64,000 nt of DNA from Polynucleobacter sp. GWA2_45_21 (GCF_001830325.1 NZ_MHZG01000011.1:1-64000), one strand, 5' to 3'. Positions 29,088-38,726 are shown, counted from the stretch's first letter. Notes: generated by a model not told the origin, from the sequence alone. Numbers and translations: made by a program.

Positions 29088-30209
29088 TTAACTGCAAGGA
29101 TTAGGTGCATTGCGTGTTTCTAAATAACGCAGGGCCAAGTAAGCGCCAAAGATAAAGCCTGGCAATGCAAGTAACGAGCCAATTGCTAAGGTAGAAATAC
29201 CACTCAAACCTTGACCAACGGTGCATCCAAGCGCTGTAACACCGCCAAAGCCCATCAAACTGGCTCCAACCAAGTGGTTGGCGGTATCTTCAGTATTACG
29301 AAAACTCTCCCAGCGAAATGACTTAGTAATCAGCGATACGCACGCTGATCCAGAAATCATTCCAGCTACCGCAGCAATACCAAGAGTAATAATTTTTGAG
29401 GTATCGCTGTAGAGCATTAACCAATCTAATGAAAAAGCATAAGGCGCAACAAAGGAGAGACTCTCCATCCGCCCAGAATTGGTGACCAAGAAAACCTCTT
29501 CCAAGGTATTAGGATCTTCAGCAACAAAACCTAAGTTTCCAGATACAAACCATACTGCGCAGATAGCCAGACCAACAAATATTCCGGCAAATACGTTTTC
29601 TGCTGTCCAGAATGCTTTGCTAGCAAGAGCGTAGGCAATAAAAGCAAAGCCGACGATCAAACCAAGAGCAAGATGTAAATTATTTCTGGCAATGCCGGTA
29701 ACGGGACTCAAAATGCTTGGTAAATCCTGAGGAGTATTTAGCGTAATAAATACAGAATCCAAGGTGTTAATGCGAATAACTCCGAGGAAGCCTTTCATAG
29801 TCATGTAGGCTGTTAGTCCAAGAACAATAAATACAATAATTGACTTGAGATTGCCGCCACCAATACGAACCAGCGTTTTGCTTCCGCAACCCGATGCGAG
29901 CACCATACCAAAGCCAAATAATGTGCTACCTACGATAGTAGATAACCATAAAAACTTACTGCCGGTATACATGCTCTTCAGCGGATCAATCAAACCAAAG
30001 TAAGACATCAGTGCAAAGCCAACGACGGCAACACCAATAGCAAGAAACCACTGCTTAAGGCGACCCCAACTGGACATAATATAAATATCTGAAACTGCAC
30101 CCATGCTGCAAAAACCCGTTTTTTGCATTACGGCGCCAAGCAAAAAAGTAATTGCGAAGGTCGCCCATAGAACTGACTTACTCAAACTGCTGATATCCAC
30201 TGCTTCCAT
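29088..30209 (-). CDS. Full-length YeeE/YedE thiosulfate-type transporter
   Basis: A 373-residue protein with about nine to ten hydrophobic segments. Both halves of the family motif are present in one chain: an N-terminal QKTGFCSMGAVSD and ASGCGSKTLVRIGGGN, and a C-terminal ALGCTVGQGLSGISTLA. This resembles TsuA (YeeE), which imports thiosulfate. It is the only full-length member in the window. Its place after soxB and the SoxH-like gene supports sulfur-anion import. Confidence 0.9.
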   Translation of the reverse strand: MEAVDISSLSKSVLWATFAITFLLGAVMQKTGFCSMGAVSDIYIMSSWGRLKQWFLAIGVAVVGFALMSYFGLIDPLKSMYTGSKFLWLSTIVGSTLFGFGMVLASGCGSKTLVRIGGGNLKSIIVFIVLGLTAYMTMKGFLGVIRINTLDSVFITLNTPQDLPSILSPVTGIARNNLHLALGLIVGFAFIAYALASKAFWTAENVFAGIFVGLAICAVWFVSGNLGFVAEDPNTLEEVFLVTNSGRMESLSFVAPYAFSLDWLMLYSDTSKIITLGIAAVAGMISGSACVSLITKSFRWESFRNTEDTANHLVGASLMGFGGVTALGCTVGQGLSGISTLAIGSLLALPGFIFGAYLALRYLETRNAPNPCS

Positions 30210-30225
30210 AATGAAAATTCTTTAA

Positions 30226-30543
30226 TTATTTTTTAAATTTATAAAACTGCTGATTGAGAAAGGCCGTGACATCTGCCTCATCTTCAGGAAAGAGATCTAG
30301 CCGCAGTTCTGTATTACACATTGCAACCATCGACTTTAAATTCTGAAGGTTTTTAACCTTGCTGTCGCTGCGGGTGTAGATCATATCGCCATTACCAAAG
30401 CCCGTTTTCTTGGCGTGACAGGCGTAGCACTTCTGCTCGTCAATCTTCTTGCCGTTGGCAATATCCGGACTTGCAGATGCATATAAGTTGAGGCCAAAGA
30501 TAGCAACCAGGGCAAAGCACAGCTTCAGTTGTAGTAATTTCAT
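30226..30543 (-). CDS. Small periplasmic c-type cytochrome of the sox cluster
   Basis: A 105-residue protein with a signal peptide (cleavage near ASAS, about residue 24) and one heme-binding motif CYACH (C39, C42, H43). A MCNTELRLDLFPEDEADVTAFLN segment near the C-terminus could supply the axial methionine. I infer an electron carrier for the Sox system; it is not SoxX or SoxA, which are encoded separately. Confidence 0.85.
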   Translation of the reverse strand: MKLLQLKLCFALVAIFGLNLYASASPDIANGKKIDEQKCYACHAKKTGFGNGDMIYTRSDSKVKNLQNLKSMVAMCNTELRLDLFPEDEADVTAFLNQQFYKFKK

Positions 30544-30603
30544 TTGAAATCAGTCATTTAGCGATGTAAACGACTATTTTAAAGCCCAGATGATAAATTT
30601 GCC

Positions 30604-31581
30604 TTATTCCGCCTGAATCGACAGGTAAACGTTATAGGCGTTCATACGGTTTGCAGCCCTAAATAAGGGCATCCCGTCATATTCTGACCAATCCGTCTTT
30701 TTATAGGCCTCCTCAAAGGGATCCATATTTATGGCCGATTCCGTCATTGATTCACGCAAATATCTCAAATAATCCCTTGTAAAGCGGATATCCTCGATTG
30801 GATTAACAGATTGTGGTCCATGGCCAGGGATTACCACCTTAGGCTTAAATTTCTCAAACTCATCTAAGGCTTTTAGCCACCCCCTGCTATCAGCATTACC
30901 CACAAATGGGATTCGACCGCGGAAAACGAGATCTCCGGCAAACAAGACCCCCTCGGACGGAACGTAGACCAATAAGTCTTCAGGCGCATGGGCCGGGCCA
31001 ACTCGGCTAATTAAAAACTCCACTCCGCCAATATTCAACTTCAATTGCTGATCAATCCATGTATCTGCGGCTATTAACTTGGTTTGCTCATTAACCCAGG
31101 GTGCAAAGTCAACTCTGGATGCAATAAGCCGTTGCTTTGCAGTTTCAGAGGAAATGTAACTTCTGCCTTCACCCTGAGCATAAATCTTCGCGCCAATCTT
31201 TTTGAACTCTTGAAGTCCATAGACATGATCGGCGTGATAGTGAGTCACTACAACAGCAATAATTTTTTGCTTGGTAACTTTTGAAATCTCTTGAATCAAC
31301 TTTTTCGCTAGGGCTGGAGAGCCTAAGGCATCTATGACAACTACACCCTTGGGAGTAACAACAAAACCTGCGTTAGAGATAAAGTTTTGATTCTCGCTGC
31401 TACCTAATTCTGCCCTACCCTGAACAAAGTAAGTATGCGGCGCTACTTTGATCGGATTAAGCAACACACCTGCTGGATCCTTTTCAACTGGGCCGCTTTG
31501 AGCAAAGCAGAAGCTAAAAAAAATAGCATTAATCAATAATGCTATTTTTAGATGGCGAAGACAATGCAGGAGCATGCTCAC
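30604..31581 (-). CDS. SoxH-like MBL-fold metallo-hydrolase, exported
   Basis: A 325-residue protein with an N-terminal signal segment and a metallo-beta-lactamase domain. The zinc motif is THYHADH, followed by PAHAPEDLLVY, LFAGDLVFRGRIPF and VIPGHG. SoxH-type proteins of this family are common at the distal end of sox operons but are not essential for thiosulfate oxidation in vitro. The function is unresolved. Confidence 0.87.
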   Translation of the reverse strand: MSMLLHCLRHLKIALLINAIFFSFCFAQSGPVEKDPAGVLLNPIKVAPHTYFVQGRAELGSSENQNFISNAGFVVTPKGVVVIDALGSPALAKKLIQEISKVTKQKIIAVVVTHYHADHVYGLQEFKKIGAKIYAQGEGRSYISSETAKQRLIASRVDFAPWVNEQTKLIAADTWIDQQLKLNIGGVEFLISRVGPAHAPEDLLVYVPSEGVLFAGDLVFRGRIPFVGNADSRGWLKALDEFEKFKPKVVIPGHGPQSVNPIEDIRFTRDYLRYLRESMTESAINMDPFEEAYKKTDWSEYDGMPLFRAANRMNAYNVYLSIQAE

Positions 31582-31590
31582 AGAATAGGA

Positions 31591-32025
31591 TTATGGTTTG
31601 ATGTAAGCAAAATGATCTTTAAATTGAAGATCACCAATTCTTGCTACGCCAGATGGCGTGAAGTCGGTATCCAGAATAAATTGGTCCTTCTTGAGATTCC
31701 TATTTTTTAAAGTAATCTCACAAACTTCAAAGCGAACGCCGCGGGACTTCAATGCACCAACCAAAGGGGCATATTCAATGTTGTTCTTCTTATCCCTTGC
31801 GCCTTCCATCATGATGTCAACCCCGTTAGCATGAGTTACAACGATGATCTTGGTGTCAGGCGCTACGTCCATGTGATTGCGTACGTTTCTCAAGCCTTTA
31901 ATGCCTTGAGTATCAGCATCATCAATGTGATAAACAACGCTTGAGCCCGCAGCAAACGCCTGTTGAGAAACCAACGCAGAACAAGCAATAAGAATTGATG
32001 CAGCTAAAGATAGATATTTTTTCAT
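31591..32025 (-). CDS. Periplasmic DsrE-family protein
   Basis: A 144-residue protein with a signal peptide cleaved near AFAAG (about residue 25), then a DsrE/DsrF-like domain. The single cysteine in GVRFEVCEITLKNRNL is at the position of the sulfur-carrying cysteine in DsrE folds. Its place between soxB and soxH-like genes suggests a periplasmic sulfane-sulfur carrier. This role is inference. Confidence 0.85.
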   Translation of the reverse strand: MKKYLSLAASILIACSALVSQQAFAAGSSVVYHIDDADTQGIKGLRNVRNHMDVAPDTKIIVVTHANGVDIMMEGARDKKNNIEYAPLVGALKSRGVRFEVCEITLKNRNLKKDQFILDTDFTPSGVARIGDLQFKDHFAYIKP

Positions 32026-32040
32026 GAAAGTCCCACTTTC

Positions 32041-33774
32041 TTATTTAAGGGCAACCATGCCAGGATTGTTTGTAACGCCTTTAATGATTGGTTCATTAAG
32101 CTGGACTGCTTTGACCACCTTGACATCACGAAGATGGCGCTCAATAACGTCCCAAATCGCCTCTCCACCAGCATTCTTCGCCTCTTCGCTCACAGGAGCC
32201 CAGCCGGCAACTTTATAAGTCTTGCTTGGATCGATGTCCTTGCCATTGAGACGCATATCGCTAATGCGCTTGCCGGCAGATGCAGCCGGATCAATGGTGT
32301 ATTGCATTCCGCCGACACGAACCATATCACCACCCTGCTGATAATACGGATCAGGATTAAATAGGTTATCTGCTACATCCTCAAGAATCGTCTTGATCAT
32401 TTCACCGGTCATGTTAGTAACCGTGGTGTATGGATAAGTAATAGCCGTTTGATCCAATAAGTTTTCACGAGTAATTGGTTGACCTGGTAATAGGCTAGTT
32501 CCCCAACGGAAGCCTGGTGAGAATGCAATCTCTGCATTCTTTTGTGCCATGAGACCATCCAAAATTAATTGGTCGAAACTACCATTGAAGTTTCCACGGC
32601 GATACAGGAGTCCTTCTGTAGTAGCCAATTTTTCATTGAGCTTAGCTTCATATGGTGCTCTGATTTTTTGAATCAGCTTATTCATTGCAGGATCAGCAGG
32701 GATCATATTGGAGAAGATTGGGAAGAGCTTGTAACGGAAATCTACCGGTTTGCCACCCTTTACATCAAAATCCAATACACCTAAGAACTTGGTATTCGAG
32801 CCAGCATTGGTAACCAAAGTGACGCCACCAGCATTCTTTACCTTGACAGGAATTGGAACTCCGTCATGGGTGTGACCGCCCATAATGGCATCTAAACCGG
32901 TAACACGGGATGCCATTTTTAAGTCAACATCCATACCGTTATGCGAGAGCAAGACAACTACTTTTGCTCCCTTAGCTTTCACTTCATTAATGGTTTTCTG
33001 TAAATTCTCTTCCTGAATACCAAATGTCCAATCAGGAGTGAAATAACGTGGGTTAGCAATCGGTGTGTATGGGAATGCTTGGCCAATGACGGCAACTTGA
33101 ACGCCATTCTGCACTTTCATGACGTAAGGATTAAATACTGAGTCACCAAAGTCTGCAGTTTTAATATTTTGAGCAACGAAAGACACTTTGCCTTTGAAGT
33201 CGCCATTCACAATCTCCATGACACGCTTCTCACCGAGAGTCATTTCCCAGTGTGGAGTCATAACATCAACACCCAAGAGTAGCGCTGCATCAACCATATC
33301 CTGGCCATTAGTCCAAAGCGCCGTACCTGAACCTTGCCAAGTATCACCACCATCCAACAAGAGCGCGCCTGGGCGGCTTGCTTTAATTTGTTTAATGAGG
33401 GTTGCCATATGGGCAAAGCCACCAACTTTTCCGTAGTTCTGCGCTGCTGCTACGTAATCAAGATAAGTGAAGGCATGTGCATCACGTGTACCAGGCTTAA
33501 TTCCATTTGCCTTTAAGAAATACTCTCCGACCAAGTGCGGGGTTTTGCCTTCTTGAGCACCAATACCAAGATTGACATTAGGCTCACGGAAATAAATTGG
33601 TAGAAGTTGCGCATGGCAATCGGTGAAATGCAGGAAGTGCACATTACCAAATTTCGGCAAATCATAGAACTTTTGCGCACTAGTTTGGGCGCTTGCAAAA
33701 TTGGATTGCAAACTCATGCCGCCTGCTGAGGCGATAGCCAATGCTTGCAAAAACTCGCGACGATTTAAAGACAT
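32041..33774 (-). CDS. soxB: Thiosulfohydrolase SoxB
   Basis: A 577-residue dimanganese enzyme that releases sulfate from the S-thiosulfonate bound to SoxY. A Tat signal is present (NRREFLQ at residues 4-10). The metallophosphatase motifs are in order: D52 and H54 in HFTDCHAQ, GGDTWQG, HWEMTLG, LLSHNGMD, and GGHTHDGVP. It ends a soxCDYZAXB series. A GNRA-loop hairpin lies between soxX and this gene. Confidence 0.97.
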   Translation of the reverse strand: MSLNRREFLQALAIASAGGMSLQSNFASAQTSAQKFYDLPKFGNVHFLHFTDCHAQLLPIYFREPNVNLGIGAQEGKTPHLVGEYFLKANGIKPGTRDAHAFTYLDYVAAAQNYGKVGGFAHMATLIKQIKASRPGALLLDGGDTWQGSGTALWTNGQDMVDAALLLGVDVMTPHWEMTLGEKRVMEIVNGDFKGKVSFVAQNIKTADFGDSVFNPYVMKVQNGVQVAVIGQAFPYTPIANPRYFTPDWTFGIQEENLQKTINEVKAKGAKVVVLLSHNGMDVDLKMASRVTGLDAIMGGHTHDGVPIPVKVKNAGGVTLVTNAGSNTKFLGVLDFDVKGGKPVDFRYKLFPIFSNMIPADPAMNKLIQKIRAPYEAKLNEKLATTEGLLYRRGNFNGSFDQLILDGLMAQKNAEIAFSPGFRWGTSLLPGQPITRENLLDQTAITYPYTTVTNMTGEMIKTILEDVADNLFNPDPYYQQGGDMVRVGGMQYTIDPAASAGKRISDMRLNGKDIDPSKTYKVAGWAPVSEEAKNAGGEAIWDVIERHLRDVKVVKAVQLNEPIIKGVTNNPGMVALK

Positions 33775-33790
33775 AGTATTTTCCTAAAGA

Positions 33791-33812
33791 AAACAGGCCT
33801 TTCGGCCTGTTT
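33791..33812 (-). terminator. Hairpin with T-tract between soxX and soxB
   Basis: On the minus strand AAACAGGCC, loop GAAA, GGCCTGTTT, then TCTTT. It has the form of an intrinsic terminator but lies inside the presumed sox operon, 17 bases from the soxB start. It may attenuate transcription into soxB or stabilise the upstream message. The stem also reads well on the plus strand. Confidence 0.65.
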
Positions 33813-33819
33813 ATTTTTA

Positions 33820-34425
33820 TTACTTGTTAACAGGCGACTCTGGATCTAAGAGCAATGCCATGACATCCTGCATTTGCTTCTCATTTAAGAGTTTGAAGTG
33901 CCCGAATCGAGGCATATTGCTACACACGTTATATGCCTTCGAATTATTAATTCGGTTCCAGGTGTATTCCACTACCTCTTTAGAGTAACCACGTAACTTT
34001 CCATAGTTCCAAAGTGATGGACCAATATTTCCATAAGATACTTCTTTAATATTGATCTGATGGCAGTTATAGCAACCGCCACCATTTACAGATCCAGCCT
34101 TATCAGACCAGGTTGCACCTCGACCGCTTTGTGCAATTTTTTCGCCGCTCTTCCAGTCACCAAGGTATTTACCATCGGATGGCTGTTTAATGGTGGCCAT
34201 ATTTTCCTTTTGAATCTTTTCACGAGTCTTAGGATCTCCACCACCATCGAGATTTACAGGGTTAGAACAAAACTTCTGAGCTGCATCTTGATCTAAGCGA
34301 TCTAAACCAGCCTGTCCTTTAGCCTGGAAGCTGCTAGACATCATTTTTTCAAAAGGAGTAGCAGCACTAACAGTACCAGCTACAGCTAGGAGCGTAAACG
34401 CCAAAATTGATAATTTGTTTTTCAT
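33820..34425 (-). CDS. soxX: Sulfur oxidation c-type cytochrome SoxX
   Basis: A 201-residue periplasmic cytochrome, the SoxA partner in the thiosulfate-SoxY conjugation step. It has a signal peptide (about 1-21), one heme site C118-YN-CH (H122) in GGGCYNCHQ, the GNIGPSLWNYGKLRG block, and a likely distal methionine M171 in CSNMPRFG. It lies 18 bases after soxA. Confidence 0.96.
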   Translation of the reverse strand: MKNKLSILAFTLLAVAGTVSAATPFEKMMSSSFQAKGQAGLDRLDQDAAQKFCSNPVNLDGGGDPKTREKIQKENMATIKQPSDGKYLGDWKSGEKIAQSGRGATWSDKAGSVNGGGCYNCHQINIKEVSYGNIGPSLWNYGKLRGYSKEVVEYTWNRINNSKAYNVCSNMPRFGHFKLLNEKQMQDVMALLLDPESPVNK

Positions 34426-34443
34426 ATTATTTATCTCCAGCGA

Positions 34444-35286
34444 TTAACGCTTCAGTCCTGGTGCATTCATAGTCCCGCCCTTAGCATTCACAGCCATGTA
34501 CATGGAGACTGCAATGGTATCTTCGGAAATATAGATTGGCTCTGGGAAACGTTGCTGACGGTAGCAGTCGTTCAGACGACGTTGCATAGTCCAGAAAGTA
34601 CCGCTGGAAACACGGTATGCCGGCCAATAGCCCCAACCTAAAGCAGCACCTTTTTGCTCGGTGAGATTAGGCAGATCCTGCAAACGAATTCGTTTGCCAT
34701 TAGACGCGTGGCATGATGCGCAGGAGAAATCCATTGGGCCACCCTGATAAAAGAATGATTCTTTACCCATTTGGTATGCCTGCTTTTCCTTAGGATGCTT
34801 GGCAACAACATTAATAGGCATTCCCTTAGATTCTGCGACAACATATGCCACAACAGCCTCTAAATCTTTACGCTTGCCTTTGCTAAATCCTGCCTTAATG
34901 ATCTCGTTTGCATCATAGCCTTGCAATTTGGTCATGCAGGTAACAAGGCGAGATTCCAGATCTTGAACTTGATTGGTGTCCTTAAAGTACTTAGGCAACT
35001 GTGTATAGGCGCCTTTAACTACACCCGGACCCATACCTAAGTCACATTTTTGTAAAGATACATTCTTAGGCCCCATGGGCTTTTTCCAAATATCTTCACC
35101 AGCTGCTTCATACAAATCAGCAGGGTTACCATCGGCAATCATTGCACGATATTTTTCAATTTCGTCAGTTGGAGCCCCTCCAGCAGGAGCGGCGGCTGTA
35201 GAAGCCTCATTTTTTGCAGAGCTAGAACAGCCTTGCAATACTGCAAACAAGCCAATAATGACGCCATATAAAATGCGTGTTTTCAT
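34444..35286 (-). CDS. soxA: L-cysteine S-thiosulfotransferase subunit SoxA (single heme, lipobox)
   Basis: A 280-residue cytochrome that links thiosulfate to SoxY. It has one CXXCH heme site (C189, C192, H193) in CASCHASNGKR. The active-site cysteine C241 sits in QRRLNDCYRQQR. C81 and C117 mark the vanished second heme. The signal peptide ends in LQGC (C20), which reads as a lipobox; many SoxA proteins are soluble, so membrane tethering would be unusual. An alanine-rich linker follows the cysteine, as in lipoproteins. Confidence 0.95.
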   Translation of the reverse strand: MKTRILYGVIIGLFAVLQGCSSSAKNEASTAAAPAGGAPTDEIEKYRAMIADGNPADLYEAAGEDIWKKPMGPKNVSLQKCDLGMGPGVVKGAYTQLPKYFKDTNQVQDLESRLVTCMTKLQGYDANEIIKAGFSKGKRKDLEAVVAYVVAESKGMPINVVAKHPKEKQAYQMGKESFFYQGGPMDFSCASCHASNGKRIRLQDLPNLTEQKGAALGWGYWPAYRVSSGTFWTMQRRLNDCYRQQRFPEPIYISEDTIAVSMYMAVNAKGGTMNAPGLKR

Positions 35287-35323
35287 GGTAACCCTTTTAT
35301 AGTTTTAATTATGCGTACTAATA

Positions 35324-35632
35324 TTAAGAAGCTGTAGCTTCATCAGTACGTTTGTCGCCTTTGCTATCGTTCCAAGTCACAACAATCTTGTCGCCCTTAG
35401 CACCCTTGTACTTGAAGTTCAAGAATGGATCTTTGGATACTGCTGGGCCAAATTGACCATTGAATACATCTTTGCCGTTAGCTTTGACATTGATGGTGCT
35501 GATAAACCATGCTGGAATAGTTTTACCAGAAGCGTCTTTACGCTGACCAGATTCCATATCATGTTTCATCAAAATTTTTACATCTACAGTACCGCCATTT
35601 TCAGCAGCTCTTACGCGCATTGGATCAGCCAT
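35324..35632 (-). CDS. soxZ: Thiosulfate oxidation carrier subunit SoxZ
   Basis: A 102-residue partner of SoxY with no signal peptide; it is exported as a complex with Tat-borne SoxY. The motifs MRVRAAENGGTVDVKILMKHDMESGQRKD and GPAVSKDPFLNFKYKGAKGD are typical of the SoxZ immunoglobulin-like fold. It follows soxY by 54 bases. Confidence 0.97.
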   Translation of the reverse strand: MADPMRVRAAENGGTVDVKILMKHDMESGQRKDASGKTIPAWFISTINVKANGKDVFNGQFGPAVSKDPFLNFKYKGAKGDKIVVTWNDSKGDKRTDEATAS

Positions 35633-35686
35633 TTTGGTTCCTCTTTTATTCTATGTATGAATTGTGTTTATTAATATGCTTCGGGA

Positions 35687-36139
35687 TTAACCGCCGCAAC
35701 CACCAAGCGTTACTTTGACTTCTTTAACAGTCATTAGCCACTTGCCATCAGCTTTTACCAAGCCGTATACATTGGATGTTTGACCCATTTTGATACGTGT
35801 TGTCACAAATGAATCTGTGCCAGCAGGAATAAAGAATTGAGCTGCTAGCGAGCTTGGGTTCTTTTCAACCAAGATAGCCATTTGCTCCGCTTTAAGCGTA
35901 GAAGTGATTCCAACAGGAACAACTGCACCGTTTTCAGCGATATCTGGGGCATTCAAAGTCACTGCAGAGGATTTATCTGGACTATCAGCACCCAAGATCT
36001 TGAATACATCATCGATACCTTTGCCTTCAAAAGCGGCTTTGTTCCACTCTTGAGCTTGAGCAGTGCTGATAAGGCCTGCAGAAGCCATTAGGCCAAATAC
36101 TGCTGAATACTTCATCAAACTGCGTCGCTGCTGATTCAT
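35687..36139 (-). CDS. soxY: Thiosulfate oxidation carrier protein SoxY
   Basis: A 150-residue substrate carrier. ATG 36139 has a strong AAGGAG site and gives MNQQRRSLMKYS, a Tat signal. The frame is open to 36172 but without a good start. The protein ends in the swinging-arm motif GGCGG, whose cysteine carries the sulfur intermediates. Between soxD and soxY lies an 85-base gap that contains a TTGACA on the minus strand, so an internal promoter is possible. Confidence 0.97.
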   Translation of the reverse strand: MNQQRRSLMKYSAVFGLMASAGLISTAQAQEWNKAAFEGKGIDDVFKILGADSPDKSSAVTLNAPDIAENGAVVPVGITSTLKAEQMAILVEKNPSSLAAQFFIPAGTDSFVTTRIKMGQTSNVYGLVKADGKWLMTVKEVKVTLGGCGG

Positions 36140-36224
36140 AAAAACTCCTTTATTAATCTTAACTTCTGTCAATTTATTGCTTATTTTGCATTAAAACATT
36201 GAGGTTACTACCTAATTGGCTATT

Positions 36225-37304
36225 TTATTTGCCACCAGAGAGTATCCACGTCACTAAAGTCTTGCGATCCTCATCAGAAAGCTGGGCCTGTGGCGGCATT
36301 GGAATGGAACCCCATACACCCGCCCCGCCGGCCTTAACCTTTGCCATGAGTTTATCGACCGCACCACTCTGCCCATCATATTTCTTGGCAATATCGGCTA
36401 TTGATGGGCCAACCAACTTCGCATTAGGCGCATGACAGGCTGAGCAGTTCTCATTTTTAAAGAGTGCTGCTGGTCCTTTTGCTGCAGAAGAATGGGTATC
36501 TGCTGCATGAGCCAAGCCCTCACCAGAAGCTCCAGGCAATTGCTTAATTGGAGGCTTGGTTGTATCCGCGCCTCTATAAGGGCCATACATGCGGTTTTGC
36601 TCGGCAATATTGTTGTGGGCATTACGAGCAAAATCAGGCAATGTTGAACCAATTTGAACAAATGGAACGCAGTTATGCATGCAAGAACTTCCATTGACAT
36701 CCGGCTTGTCTTTAACATTCCAGAAACCATGTTTGGTCGTCATACCATTTCGGTTTGGCATTTTGACCTCAGCAATATTTTTATCGCTCAACACAAAATC
36801 ATCAGGAACAATTTCACCAAGACTGAGAATGAAAGCAACAACCGCATAGGTATCGTCAGGCGTTAAAGATCTTGGGGCATTCCACGGCATAGCACGGTAA
36901 ATGTAGTCCCACAATGTAGATACCGTTGGCACCTTCATTAAGGTTGTTCTTTGCGGCTGCTTCATATCTTTTAATGAGGCAACCTTACCTGTCTTCACAT
37001 CATCCTTGGTGGTACCACCAGCGATAGGTGTAAAGATTTCATTTGACTCACCAAAGGTGCCATGACAACTTGCGCATTTAGCTTCCCAAATGGCTTGACC
37101 TTTTTCAACAGAGCCAGATCCTTTTGGTAAACCTTTAAAGTCAGGCCTGACATCAATATCCCATGCAGCAACCTCTGCAGGCGTGGCTGTTCTACCAATA
37201 CCAGGGAACTTTGCCGAACCTGATTGCGCCAAGGCTTGATGCGCAGTCATTACGATGAGAGCCGCAAATCCTAAGCGGACGCTAAATTTATCCAACTTGA
37301 ACAT
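36225..37304 (-). CDS. soxD: Sulfane dehydrogenase cytochrome subunit SoxD
   Basis: A 359-residue diheme cytochrome that accepts electrons from SoxC. The signal peptide is at about 1-26. Heme sites are C77-AS-CH (H81) and C287-SA-CH (H291), with a likely methionine ligand M336 in IPMPPQAQ. The start overlaps the soxC end by 17 bases, so translation is coupled. Confidence 0.95.
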   Translation of the reverse strand: MFKLDKFSVRLGFAALIVMTAHQALAQSGSAKFPGIGRTATPAEVAAWDIDVRPDFKGLPKGSGSVEKGQAIWEAKCASCHGTFGESNEIFTPIAGGTTKDDVKTGKVASLKDMKQPQRTTLMKVPTVSTLWDYIYRAMPWNAPRSLTPDDTYAVVAFILSLGEIVPDDFVLSDKNIAEVKMPNRNGMTTKHGFWNVKDKPDVNGSSCMHNCVPFVQIGSTLPDFARNAHNNIAEQNRMYGPYRGADTTKPPIKQLPGASGEGLAHAADTHSSAAKGPAALFKNENCSACHAPNAKLVGPSIADIAKKYDGQSGAVDKLMAKVKAGGAGVWGSIPMPPQAQLSDEDRKTLVTWILSGGK

Positions 37305-38688
37305 TGCTCACCTCGCCGTTTGAATCCAATTTCCATGACTGAATTGCATTGTTGTGATAGATGGAACGAGTTCCACGGACATCACGCAACTTTTTAATAG
37401 TAGGTTGAATGTATCCGGTATCGTCCATAGCCCTCGATTGCAGGATAGCTGGAGAACCATCCCAAACCCAATCGATATTGAATCGAGTAATTGACTTGGT
37501 CAGAATCGGCGTCTCCAAACGAGCTGTACGCCAGTTATTGCCGCCATCAAATGAAACGTCTACACGGGTGATTTTTCCACGGCCAGACCATGCCATGCCA
37601 CTCACGTTGTAGAAACCTTTATCCAGCAACTGCTGACCACCAGATGGTGTTGTGATGACCGATTTACATTCTTGAATCGATGCATATTGACGGTGCGATC
37701 CATCCGGCATCAATTCAATATAGTGAACTGCCTCATCCTTCGCATTCCATGGCATATCACCTACTTCAAGGCGACGCAACCATTTCACCCAACTAACACC
37801 TTGAACACCAGGAACTACCAAGCGTAATGGAAAACCATTTTCAGGGCGTAACATCTCACCGTTCATCGCCCAAGCCACGATAGTGTCGTTTAAACAGCTT
37901 TCCAAGTTAATCGTGCGAGTCATGCCTGAACCATCACCACCTTCAGCAAGCATGAACTTGCCTTTTTTGAGGTCAGCGCCACATTCTTCAAGCAACACTT
38001 TTAAAGGAACGCCAGTGAACTCACAGCAAGAAAGCATGCCGTGCGTGTACTGAACAGTAGGTACGGCAACATTACCCCACTCAAGACCAGTATTAGCACC
38101 GCACTCAATAAAGTGAGTACGAGAAACTGATGGCAATCTCATCAAATCGTTCATGGTGAAAACGCGTGGGTTTTTTACCAAACCATTTACCATCAGGCGA
38201 TGAGTTTCGGGATTGAGGTTGTACCAACCCTGATGGTGACGCTCAAAGTGCAGGCCATTTGGAGTAATGGTTCCAAACAATCCCTGTAGGGGTGTGAAAG
38301 CAACCGAGGCAGCGGATACACGAGTTAAACCAGGAGACTCACGTCGAATGAGATTTGATTCATAAATGGATGGCACACCATACGGCATCGTTGCCACATT
38401 CTTACCAAGAGTGGTTTGCCACTCCTGCTTCTCAAGAATCGCAGGATCACCTTCACCTGCAGCCATAGCCAAAGGAGCCGTTAGGCCCGCGGCCGCGCCG
38501 CCAAGGGCAGACATGAAGCCCTTACGTAAGAAACCGCGACGATTTTCATCTAAGCCATTAGCGTTAATGTCAGCTATCAGCTCCTGTGAAATGAAATGCT
38601 CGGGTGCCTTCACGAGACGAGCCTGATTGGCAGGCTTTTCGATAGCGCCAATGTCTTGCGCACTAATCTCTATTTGTTTGTTGGTCAT
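37288..38688 (-). CDS. soxC: Sulfane dehydrogenase molybdenum subunit SoxC
   Basis: A 466-residue molybdenum enzyme of the sulfite oxidase family. It removes six electrons from SoxY-bound sulfane sulfur. The molybdenum-binding cysteine is C196 in THFIECGANTG. A twin-arginine motif NRRGFLRKG (R50-R51) follows an unusually long n-region, as in other SoxC proteins. The presence of soxCD means that thiosulfate can be fully oxidised to sulfate without sulfur globules. The diverging modBC genes fit its need for molybdate. Confidence 0.96.
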   Translation of the reverse strand: MTNKQIEISAQDIGAIEKPANQARLVKAPEHFISQELIADINANGLDENRRGFLRKGFMSALGGAAAGLTAPLAMAAGEGDPAILEKQEWQTTLGKNVATMPYGVPSIYESNLIRRESPGLTRVSAASVAFTPLQGLFGTITPNGLHFERHHQGWYNLNPETHRLMVNGLVKNPRVFTMNDLMRLPSVSRTHFIECGANTGLEWGNVAVPTVQYTHGMLSCCEFTGVPLKVLLEECGADLKKGKFMLAEGGDGSGMTRTINLESCLNDTIVAWAMNGEMLRPENGFPLRLVVPGVQGVSWVKWLRRLEVGDMPWNAKDEAVHYIELMPDGSHRQYASIQECKSVITTPSGGQQLLDKGFYNVSGMAWSGRGKITRVDVSFDGGNNWRTARLETPILTKSITRFNIDWVWDGSPAILQSRAMDDTGYIQPTIKKLRDVRGTRSIYHNNAIQSWKLDSNGEVSNVQVG

Positions 38689-38726
38689 GTGATCTCTACT
38701 TAAATGAATAGATGCTTCAAAAAAAA

